NCBI GenBank assembly: GCA_964466155.1
Contig: CAYXMY010000069.1
Span: 1 to 15,365, forward strand
Origin: Caenibius sp964466155
GTDB lineage: Bacteria > Pseudomonadota > Alphaproteobacteria > Sphingomonadales > Sphingomonadaceae
Length of the DNA: 15,365 bases
Reading direction: 5' to 3'
Shown: positions 7,193 through 13,735 of the stretch, piece by piece
Numbering within the stretch: the stretch's first letter is position 1
How the letters are laid out: every line of letters starts with the position of its first letter
Made by a program: the position numbers and the translations under genes
Notes under the pieces: model-generated
Seen by the model: the letters and a program-made list of their open reading frames with translations, nothing else
The model's database searches: none
Told to the model about the DNA's origin: nothing

Positions 7193-8056
7193 ATGGGTAT
7201 GGCGAACAATCCGGCGAAAGTGCTGACGGGCAAAGTGGCGGTGGTCACCGGGGCCAGCCGGGGGATAGGGGCTGCGATTGCGCGGCGGTTCGCGGCGGAA
7301 GGCGCGGCGGTGGCGATTGTCGCCCGCACGGTGGAGCCCGGAGGCAAGCTGGAAGGATCGTTGCGGGAAACGGCGGAGCTGATCCGCGCGGCAGGCGGGC
7401 AATGCCACATGATCCAGGCCGATCTGGCCGATCCCGAAAGCCGCGCACGGATCGTCCCCGAAACGGTCGCGCAGTTCGGCCGTCTCGATATTCTGGTCAA
7501 CAATGCCGCCTGGGCGCGGTTCATGCCGATCTGGGAGGCGAGCCCGCGCCACATGCATCTCGCTTTCCAGATGAACGTGATCGCCCCGCACGAACTGTCG
7601 CAGCAGGCGCTGCCGCATCTGAAGGAACAGGGGCAGGGCTGGATTCTCAACATCAGCAGCGCATCGTCCGGCCTTCCGGGCGCCGCGCCCTATGACCGCG
7701 CGGACCGCTTCACGCAGTACAACCGCGAAGGGGGCGTCACCGTTTACGGTACGTCCAAGGCAGCGATGAACCGGTTGACGGCGGGCTGGGCCATCGAACT
7801 GGCGGGCAGCGGAATTGCGGTCAATTCGCTGGCCCCGGTCGGCGCGGTTGCCAGCGAAGGTGCGCTCGCTATCGCCAACTGGGACGAGCGCGACCATATC
7901 GAACCGGTCGAAGCGATGGCCGAAGCCGCGCTGCAACTGTGCTGGCGCCCGGCCGATGAACTCTCGGGCGAAGTCATCTGCAGCCTGCCTCTGCTGGAGC
8001 GTCTGGGCGTCCCCATCCGCACGCTGGCGGGCGATGCGGAGATCGCCGCCGCCTGA
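7193..8056 (+). CDS. SDR-family NAD(P)-dependent oxidoreductase
   Basis: A 287-aa classical short-chain dehydrogenase/reductase with a Rossmann fold, predicted to oxidise or reduce a hydroxy/keto group in the cytoplasm. TGASRGIG (19-26) is the cofactor loop and NNAA (103-106) the structural motif. Tyr185 and Lys189 lie in the YGTSK motif (185-189), with Ser155/Ser156 in NISS. An ARTVEP...KLEGSL segment (44-57) and the NSLAP-VAS-EGA tail resemble the HSDL2/citronellol-dehydrogenase-like SDR group. The Ser to Tyr spacing is about 29 residues instead of about 13 because of a polar insertion (residues about 164-182). Two starts are possible: ATG 7193 and ATG 7199. GGGAAAG (7184-7190) is spaced better for the second. 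The gene diverges from the sulfatase and ends 3 bp from the MFS stop. Substrate unknown. Confidence 0.88.
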   Translation: MGMANNPAKVLTGKVAVVTGASRGIGAAIARRFAAEGAAVAIVARTVEPGGKLEGSLRETAELIRAAGGQCHMIQADLADPESRARIVPETVAQFGRLDILVNNAAWARFMPIWEASPRHMHLAFQMNVIAPHELSQQALPHLKEQGQGWILNISSASSGLPGAAPYDRADRFTQYNREGGVTVYGTSKAAMNRLTAGWAIELAGSGIAVNSLAPVGAVASEGALAIANWDERDHIEPVEAMAEAALQLCWRPADELSGEVICSLPLLERLGVPIRTLAGDAEIAAA

Positions 8057-8059
8057 GCG

Positions 8060-9397
8060 TTATCCCCCCTGTTCGGCCACCGCGCGCAGATAATGCGCGC
8101 GGCCCGAACGGATCAGGAGAATCCCGGCGGGAATGGCGATGGCGCCGATGAGGGCAATTGCCTGACCGACCGCGAGAGCGTTCGCGAAGATATGATCGGT
8201 GGCCAGCGCGACGAGCAGCGGGCCAAGGCCGAGCCCAATCGCATTGTTGACGATCATATACACTGCCGAAACCCGCCCGCGCAGATCCGGGGGGGTCATG
8301 AGTTGCAGCGCGGCAGCGGTCACCCCGCTCCACGTCGCGCCGAAAATGCTGAACAGCAGCACGCCCGCCAGCGCGATTGGGCGGGTCGGGGCGAGGCCCA
8401 TGACAAGGCCTGCGATCAGGAAGCACACGCCAATGGCCGGGCCGACGATGAATGGCGCATCGATGCGGCCGCGTTTGACCAGGCGGTCATTTATCGTGCC
8501 CGCGGTTAGCGTGCCGATGGTGCCGAACACGATGGTGCACAGCCCGATAATCAGGCCGATGATATGGATCGGCATATGGTGGACGCGGATGAGATAGGTC
8601 GGCAACCAGGAGCCCGCGCCGAACCCGAACAGCGAAAGCAGGCCGAACCCGCCCATGATCGCCGCATAGGCACGAAACTGGCGGCGAAGCTGGCGGCCGA
8701 GCCCGGTCGTGCCATCCGCTTGCAGCGCTGCCGGGGCCTTGCGCCGCACGGGTTCGCGCAGGAACAGCATCAGCAGCGAGAATAGCAGGCCGGGCAGGCC
8801 GACGACGATGAAGACCATCTGCCATGGACGGATATCGCCGATCAGCGGCATATGCGTGGACTGTGCGGTCATCGACGCTTCGATCACATAACCGCCGATG
8901 AGCGAGGCGAGGCCGGAGCCGACCACCACCCCGATCCCGAAGACGGACATCGCCCGCGCCAGTTGCTGCGGGCGGAAATAATCGGTGATCATCGAATAGG
9001 CGCCGGGACCCAGTGTGGCCTCGCCCACCCCCACGCCCATGCGGGCGAGCAGCAACTGGGCGAAGTTGGTGGCGAGCCCGCAACTGGCGGTGAACAGCGA
9101 CCATGCGGCAACGCCGAAGGCAATGAGCGCCTTGCGCGAAAAGCGATCGGCAATCGCACCCATCGGCAGGCCGAGTATGGCGAAGAAGAACGCGAAGGCG
9201 GGGCCGATCAGAATGCTCATCTGCGTGTCGGTCAGATGTAGATCGCGTTTGATCGGCTCGACCATCAGTGCCAGAATCTGCCGGTCGATGAAGGAGCAGG
9301 CATAGAGCGCGCTAAGCACGCCCACGGCAAACCAGGCGCGCAGCCCGCCTTTGCCCGGTTCATCATGATCGGTCATCTCAGTTGACATTGTTTTCAT
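8060..9397 (-). CDS. MFS transporter, spinster-like
   Basis: A 445-aa inner-membrane secondary carrier of the major facilitator superfamily with about 12 hydrophobic segments. After a short charged N-terminus, TM1 contains SFIDRQILALMVEPIK (35-50), a block common in spinster-like and anion-symporter MFS proteins. Motif A is GAIADRFSRK (80-89) between TM2 and TM3, ARMGVGVGEA (118-127) lies in TM4, and a Gly-rich motif-C-like segment (153-169) lies in TM5. The frame remains open upstream to 10195, but that extension overlaps the divergent dehydrogenase gene and is Arg/His/Pro-rich. The ATG at 9397 has GAGGGA 9 nt upstream and starts a normal MFS N-terminus. It is divergent from the catabolic operon at 9560, so it probably carries that pathway's substrate or product. 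The direction of transport is not evident. Confidence 0.92.
   Translation of the reverse strand: MKTMSTEMTDHDEPGKGGLRAWFAVGVLSALYACSFIDRQILALMVEPIKRDLHLTDTQMSILIGPAFAFFFAILGLPMGAIADRFSRKALIAFGVAAWSLFTASCGLATNFAQLLLARMGVGVGEATLGPGAYSMITDYFRPQQLARAMSVFGIGVVVGSGLASLIGGYVIEASMTAQSTHMPLIGDIRPWQMVFIVVGLPGLLFSLLMLFLREPVRRKAPAALQADGTTGLGRQLRRQFRAYAAIMGGFGLLSLFGFGAGSWLPTYLIRVHHMPIHIIGLIIGLCTIVFGTIGTLTAGTINDRLVKRGRIDAPFIVGPAIGVCFLIAGLVMGLAPTRPIALAGVLLFSIFGATWSGVTAAALQLMTPPDLRGRVSAVYMIVNNAIGLGLGPLLVALATDHIFANALAVGQAIALIGAIAIPAGILLIRSGRAHYLRAVAEQGG
8071..8109 (+). terminator. Hairpin at SDR 3' end inside the MFS coding end
   Basis: CCGCGCGCA (8080-8088) pairs perfectly with TGCGCGCGG (8094-8102) around GATAA. 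An outer stem GTTCGG (8071-8076) with CCGAAC (8104-8109) extends it after a small internal loop. It begins 15 nt beyond the SDR stop, so it could mark the SDR transcript's 3' end. However, it lies within the last codons of the convergent MFS gene and has no U run on either strand. A role as a terminator or an RNA-stabilising hairpin is inference. Confidence 0.4.
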
Positions 9398-9406
9398 GCC
9401 GCTGTG

Positions 9407-9412
9407 TCCCTC
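9407..9412 (-). promoter_or_regulatory. Ribosome-binding site fixing the MFS start
   Basis: GAGGGA on the minus strand is 9 nt before the ATG at 9397. In-frame ATGs at 9388 and 9376 have no comparable site, and upstream in-frame starts would overlap the divergent dehydrogenase gene. Confidence 0.6.
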
Positions 9413-9507
9413 TCGCCCGGTCCCGTCCGTGTCTGCATCGTCTGTTCTTTTTGGCAGTACATTGCAGGGAATAGCAGGCATAGGGCGCAAATCAAGAATG
9501 ACTCGGC

Positions 9508-9542
9508 TTGTGTCCCGATGCCAACTGTGATCTAAAATCGGG
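9508..9542 (+). promoter_or_regulatory. Candidate operon promoter with CCCGAT inverted repeat
   Basis: TTGTGT (9508-9513), exactly 17 nt, then TCTAAA (9531-9536) resembles a weak sigma70 promoter just ahead of the ribosome-binding site GGAGAGG (9544-9550) and the ATG at 9560. CCCGAT (9514-9519) and ATCGGG (9537-9542) form an inverted repeat with a 17-bp centre that brackets the spacer and -10. It could be an operator. The implied leader is very short, and a promoter further upstream cannot be excluded. Confidence 0.35.
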
Positions 9543-9559
9543 TGGAGAGGTTTGTATAA

Positions 9560-10486
9560 ATGACTACCGGGTTGATGATTGACATTGCAACGGCCGGTTG
9601 GTGGCAGCATGAGGATGCGCAGGCGGCGCTGGATGGCGTCGCGCGGCTGGTCCCGCTGTGGTCGGAAGCGGATATGGATGCGGCCGGGCCTGCCCTGGCC
9701 GATGTCCGGGGAATGCTGGCCTATACCGGTGGAATGCCGATCACCCGCGATGTGATCGCACGCTTGCCCGCGCTGGAGATCGTCGTCGTCAAGGGGGCCG
9801 GGGTCGATACCGTCGATGCGGCGGCAGCGGCGGAGCGTGGCATCGTGGTGCGCAATTGCCCGGCTGCCAATACGGAAGATGTCGCCGAACTTGCCTTCGG
9901 CCTGTTGCTGGCCGCCGGGCGCGGGATCGTGTCCGCCGATGCGCATATCCGGCAAGGGGAATGGGTGAACGTCACCAGCCACCGGATCAGCGGGCGGACG
10001 CTGGGTCTGTTCGGCATGGGCAATATCGGGCGTGCGGTGGCGCGGCGGGCGGAAGCCTTCGGTATGCCGGTGCTCTACACCTCCCGTTCGGTGCAGCCCG
10101 ATCTGCCGTATCGTTTCGTGCCCGATGTGCGCGAACTGGCGGCGCAGGCCGATTGTCTGGTGGTTGCAGCCCCCGCCGTTGCCGAAACCCACCATGCGAT
10201 TGATCGGGAAGTGATGGCGGCCCTAGGGCCGCAAGGGGTGCTGGTGAATATCGCCCGGGGCAGCCTAGTCGACGAAGAAGCGCTGATCGCCTGCCTTGCC
10301 GATGGGCGGCTGGGCGCGGCGGGACTGGACGTGTTCGCCGATGAACCGCGTGTGCCGGAAGCCCTGCGGGCGCTGCCCAATGTCGTGCTCAGCCCACACA
10401 ACGGGGCCAATACGCATGAAGCGTTGGCCGCTGTTCTGGTCAAAGCGGTGGCAACCTTGCGGGAACATTTCGGACTCGCCCCATAA
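9560..10486 (+). CDS. D-isomer-specific 2-hydroxyacid dehydrogenase (glyoxylate/hydroxypyruvate reductase-like)
   Basis: A 308-aa cytosolic enzyme predicted to interconvert a 2-keto acid and a D-2-hydroxy acid. The catalytic domain (about 1-95) is followed by a Rossmann domain with GMGNIG (152-157). The catalytic triad is Arg233 (NIARGSLVDE), Glu262 (FADEP) and His280 (SPHNGA). At the end of the second Rossmann strand the usual acidic residue is replaced by TSRS (174-177), which in this family usually means NADPH preference. GGAGAGG sits 9 nt before the ATG at 9560. It is first in a plus-strand series whose next gene begins 32 bp later, so it probably shares a transcript with the aldolase and acyl-CoA genes and handles a 2-keto acid released by that pathway. 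Hydroxypyruvate or glyoxylate are default substrates by family, not proven here. Confidence 0.88.
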   Translation: MTTGLMIDIATAGWWQHEDAQAALDGVARLVPLWSEADMDAAGPALADVRGMLAYTGGMPITRDVIARLPALEIVVVKGAGVDTVDAAAAAERGIVVRNCPAANTEDVAELAFGLLLAAGRGIVSADAHIRQGEWVNVTSHRISGRTLGLFGMGNIGRAVARRAEAFGMPVLYTSRSVQPDLPYRFVPDVRELAAQADCLVVAAPAVAETHHAIDREVMAALGPQGVLVNIARGSLVDEEALIACLADGRLGAAGLDVFADEPRVPEALRALPNVVLSPHNGANTHEALAAVLVKAVATLREHFGLAP

Positions 10487-10518
10487 CCACCCATCCGCCG
10501 GGAAGAGGAGAGAAGGCC

Positions 10519-11355
10519 ATGGAAACAGTTTCTGCCGTATCGCGCACCGGCCCCGTGCCGGCCAAGATCGCCAGCATCCTGCCTGAACAGCAGGAAGGTT
10601 TCGTCACCCCCCGGCAATCGACGGTGGAGGAGGAGCGTCTTTCGCGCAAGCAACGCCTTGCCGCCGCTTACCGCATATTCGGCCGCTTCCGATTCGACAT
10701 GGGCGGGGCCGGGCACATCACCGCCCGCGATCCCGAATGGCCGGACCATTTCTGGGTCAACCCGTTCGGTGTCCATTTCACCAAGATCCGGGTATCCGAT
10801 CTGATGCTGGTCAACCACCAGGGGGAAATCGTGCAGCCGCCCCGGCATGTGCGGCCATGGCTCAACCGTGCGGCCTTCGCCATTCACAGCCGCCTGCATC
10901 TGGCCCGCCCGGATGTGATCGCGGCGGCGCATTCGCATTCGCTTTATGGCAAGGCCTTTTCCAGCCTCGGCCAATTGCTCGAACCGATCAGTCAGGATGC
11001 TGCGGCGTTCTATGAAAATCATGTGCTGTTCGACGATTTTACCGGGGTGGTTTACGATACATCGGAAGGGGATCGGATCGCTGCCGCGCTGGGGGACAAG
11101 CCCGCCGCGATCCTGATGAACCATGGGTTGCTGACTGTGGGTGAATCCGTCGAAGCGGCGATCTGGCGCTATCTTTCGATGGAGAACGCCTGTCAGGCGC
11201 AGTTGCTGGCGCAATCGGCGGGTGCGATCCGGCCCATGGCGCCCGAAGTGGCACGGCACACCCGTTCGCAGATCGGCGACGAATGTACGGCTTACTGCTG
11301 CTTCCAGCCCTATTGGGAATGGATCACCGCCGAAGAACCGGACCTGTTCGATTGA
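10519..11355 (+). CDS. Class II aldolase/adducin-family protein
   Basis: A 278-aa metal-dependent aldolase-fold protein. GHITARD (65-71) opens the domain, AHSHS (137-141) supplies His138 and His140, and MNHGLLTVG (200-208) supplies His202: the three metal ligands of fuculose- and ribulose-phosphate aldolases. The acid Glu expected in the P-S-S-E segment is absent. The aligned stretch reads PWLNRAAFAIHSRLH (113-127), like adducin-type members, so simple sugar-phosphate aldol cleavage is less likely. Relatives without sugar substrates include aromatic-ring-pathway decarboxylases (CmtD, PhtC types), which is a possible role here. An unusual 35-residue N-terminal extension precedes the domain. 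GGAGAGAAGG sits just before the ATG at 10519. It lies between a hydroxyacid dehydrogenase and an acyl-CoA dehydrogenase, suggesting a C-C cleavage or decarboxylation step. The precise reaction is unknown. Confidence 0.85.
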   Translation: METVSAVSRTGPVPAKIASILPEQQEGFVTPRQSTVEEERLSRKQRLAAAYRIFGRFRFDMGGAGHITARDPEWPDHFWVNPFGVHFTKIRVSDLMLVNHQGEIVQPPRHVRPWLNRAAFAIHSRLHLARPDVIAAAHSHSLYGKAFSSLGQLLEPISQDAAAFYENHVLFDDFTGVVYDTSEGDRIAAALGDKPAAILMNHGLLTVGESVEAAIWRYLSMENACQAQLLAQSAGAIRPMAPEVARHTRSQIGDECTAYCCFQPYWEWITAEEPDLFD

Positions 11356-11428
11356 GAGGACGAATGCTGGTGGAAGGCATGACGATCTGTAATGGCGCTT
11401 GGCGGCATTGTAGTCTGGGCCTCTGCGC

Positions 11429-13735
11429 ATGAAACTGGCGCCGAGTGCCGAACAATCCGCGTTCGAAGATGGGCTGCGGCGGGCGCTGGCTGGGCCGCCG
11501 GCGGACGATACGGATGCGCAATGGCGTCATCTGGCGAATCTCGGCGTTACGGGGATGGGCATTCCGGAGGAGCACGGCGGCAGCGGCGGCGGGCGGGATG
11601 AAATCGCCATTGCCGCCCGCGTTCTGGGGGAAGCGGGCTGGCGTACTCCCTTTGCGGGCACGGTCGGCTTCGCTGCTAGCGTCCTCGCAGGTGGGATGGA
11701 GAGTGATTGCACCGGGCTGCTGCGCGAGATTGCGGCGGGCGCGTTGCGGGTCGCGCCGGTGGTGGCGGAATGGCAACCGGGCTTCGGCGTGCAGCGGACG
11801 GAAGCCGGTTATCGCCTCTCGGGTAACCTCACCCTCGTGCCGGATGGCGGCTGGGCCGATGCTTTCCTGATTGATGCGGTCGATGCAGCGGGTATGCGCA
11901 TGGCCTTGTGGATGCGGGCCGATACGCCGGGCCTTTCCGTGAAACTGGTGCCGGTGATCGACGGTTCACTGGCGGCCGATCTCGCATGCGATGGGGTTGT
12001 CCTGCCGTTTTCCGCCTGTCTGGCCGAAGGTGCCCCTGCCGCCGCAGCATTGGATGGGGCTGCGGCGTTGTATCGAGTGGCGCGGACGTGGGAGACTGCC
12101 GCCGCGATTGGCGAACTGGTACGGATGACATGCGATCATGTGCGCACCCGCGAACAGTTCGGCCAGCCTTTGAGCGGATTTCAGGTTATCCAGCACCGTG
12201 TGGCGCGGATGAGTGTGCTGGCAGCAGAAGCGCGGGCCGCTGCCGCCTATGCGCAGGCGGAATGCGCCGCCCCGCCCCGCCGCCGCAATCGCGCGCTGTC
12301 CAGCGCCTTTATCCGCGTTGTCGAGATTGGCGAGCATGTGGCGCGCGAAGCGGTACAATTGCACGGGGCCATTGGCTTTACCGAGGAATGCGGCATTTCC
12401 CGCCCCTTCAAGGCAGTGTTCGCTTTCGCCCGCGAAGGGTGCGGGCTGGCGTGGCACAAGCGGCGTCTCGCCGCGATTATGCGGGATATAGAGGAAGCAG
12501 GGCGCTCGCTCGCCTGCGCGCCGCAGCCGGAGTGTGGCAGCGATAGCATGTCGCTCGACCTCACGCCGGAGGAGGAGGCGTTCCGGCAGGGGGTGGATGC
12601 CTTCGTCGCCGGAGCGCTGGATGACGAATTGCGCCGGGGTGCCCGGCTGGCAGTGGGCGTTTTCCCGGAGCCGGACGTCGCCGGGCTATGGCATCGCAAA
12701 CTGTACGGGCAAGGCTGGATCGCGCCCTATCTCCCGCCGGAAGCGGGCGGCACGGGTTGGACGCCGGTGCAGGCCTATCTTTTCGAACATGCCTGCGCGC
12801 GGGGCGGGGCGCCTTCGCTCCAGCTTCAGGGGCTGCGGATGCTCGCCCCCGTTCTGCTGCATTATGGCACGCCGGAGCAGGTCGCGCGCTATCTGCCGGG
12901 CATTCTCTCGGGCGACGACCTGTGGTGCCAGGGTTATTCCGAACCGGGCGCGGGGTCCGATCTGGCGGCCCTGCGCACCCGCGCGGTGGCGGATGGCGAA
13001 GACTATATCGTCAACGGATCGAAAATCTGGACCACGCAGGCCCAGCACGCCAGCCACATGTTCGCACTGGTGCGTACTTCGCAGGAAGGGCGGCGGCAGG
13101 ACGGGATCAGCTTCCTGCTGATCGATATGGCAACGCCTGGGATAGAGGTTCGCCCGATCCGGACCCTGGCCGGGGAACTCGAATTCAACGAAGTGTTCTT
13201 CGACAATGTCCGCGTGCCGCGTGCCCATCTCCTCGGCGTGGAAAACGGCGGTTGGGAATGCGCGAAGTACCTGCTCGATTTCGAACGGGGCGGTAGCACC
13301 GTTTCAGGCCCGTTACGGGCCTATTTCGCGCGGGCTGTAGCCGCCTTGAAAGAGGGGGACGATACGCTGGACGAACGGCTTGCCAGCGTGGCGGCGGCGC
13401 TCGATGCGCTGGAAATGGGCGAATTGCTGGCGATGGCGCAGACCGACAGCGGCGCACCGGGCCATGTCGCGGCATCGGCGCTGAAACTGCGCATGGCCGA
13501 AGTGCGCCAGCAGATCGGTGCACTGGCGGCCGACGCGCTGGGCAGGGATGCCCTGCGCTGGCCTGCGGATCGCCCGCTCCACCATCAGCCGGTGGCCGGT
13601 TTCGCGGAAGAGTGGTGCGGAGCCATCGTGCCCAATCATTTCAACGATCTGGCCTATTCGATCTTCGCCGGATCGAGTGAAATCCAGCTATCGATCATCG
13701 CCAATGCATTGGGCCTGCGGGGAGGGCGGAAATGA
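11429..13735 (+). CDS. Fused tandem-domain acyl-CoA dehydrogenase
   Basis: A 768-aa protein made of two acyl-CoA dehydrogenase (ACAD) domains, about twice the usual length. It is predicted to make an alpha,beta-double bond in an acyl-CoA using FAD. Domain 1 (about 1-360) keeps the interface motifs TREQFGQPLSGFQVIQHR (240-257) and LHGAIGFTEE (311-320), but its central QxxSEPxxGSD region is degenerate and Tyr215 sits where an IVD/LCAD-type base would be. Domain 2 (374-768) has QGYSEPGAGSD (501-511), IWTTQA (533-538), a likely base Glu619 in DFERGG, and FAGSSEIQ (746-753), but lacks the RxxFG and HGGxG motifs. The halves therefore look complementary, as in the alpha2beta2 ACADs of steroid side-chain degradation. 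Met374 is in frame, but no stop separates the domains. No clear ribosome-binding site precedes the ATG at 11429; an in-frame stop at 11411 rules out an earlier ATG. The stop overlaps the next start by 4 bp. Confidence 0.9.
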   Translation: MKLAPSAEQSAFEDGLRRALAGPPADDTDAQWRHLANLGVTGMGIPEEHGGSGGGRDEIAIAARVLGEAGWRTPFAGTVGFAASVLAGGMESDCTGLLREIAAGALRVAPVVAEWQPGFGVQRTEAGYRLSGNLTLVPDGGWADAFLIDAVDAAGMRMALWMRADTPGLSVKLVPVIDGSLAADLACDGVVLPFSACLAEGAPAAAALDGAAALYRVARTWETAAAIGELVRMTCDHVRTREQFGQPLSGFQVIQHRVARMSVLAAEARAAAAYAQAECAAPPRRRNRALSSAFIRVVEIGEHVAREAVQLHGAIGFTEECGISRPFKAVFAFAREGCGLAWHKRRLAAIMRDIEEAGRSLACAPQPECGSDSMSLDLTPEEEAFRQGVDAFVAGALDDELRRGARLAVGVFPEPDVAGLWHRKLYGQGWIAPYLPPEAGGTGWTPVQAYLFEHACARGGAPSLQLQGLRMLAPVLLHYGTPEQVARYLPGILSGDDLWCQGYSEPGAGSDLAALRTRAVADGEDYIVNGSKIWTTQAQHASHMFALVRTSQEGRRQDGISFLLIDMATPGIEVRPIRTLAGELEFNEVFFDNVRVPRAHLLGVENGGWECAKYLLDFERGGSTVSGPLRAYFARAVAALKEGDDTLDERLASVAAALDALEMGELLAMAQTDSGAPGHVAASALKLRMAEVRQQIGALAADALGRDALRWPADRPLHHQPVAGFAEEWCGAIVPNHFNDLAYSIFAGSSEIQLSIIANALGLRGGRK

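Noticed and set aside
9398..10195. N-terminal extension of the MFS frame by 266 codons
   Set aside because: It runs antisense through the divergent 2-hydroxyacid dehydrogenase, has Arg/His/Pro-rich composition without membrane segments, and the ATG at 9397 has a proper ribosome-binding site.
12548..13735. Separate gene for the second acyl-CoA dehydrogenase domain starting at the internal ATG 12548
   Set aside because: The frame is continuous with domain 1 and has no stop. GGAG is about 15 nt from this ATG, too far for a good site. Internal initiation is kept as a possibility in the finding but not annotated.
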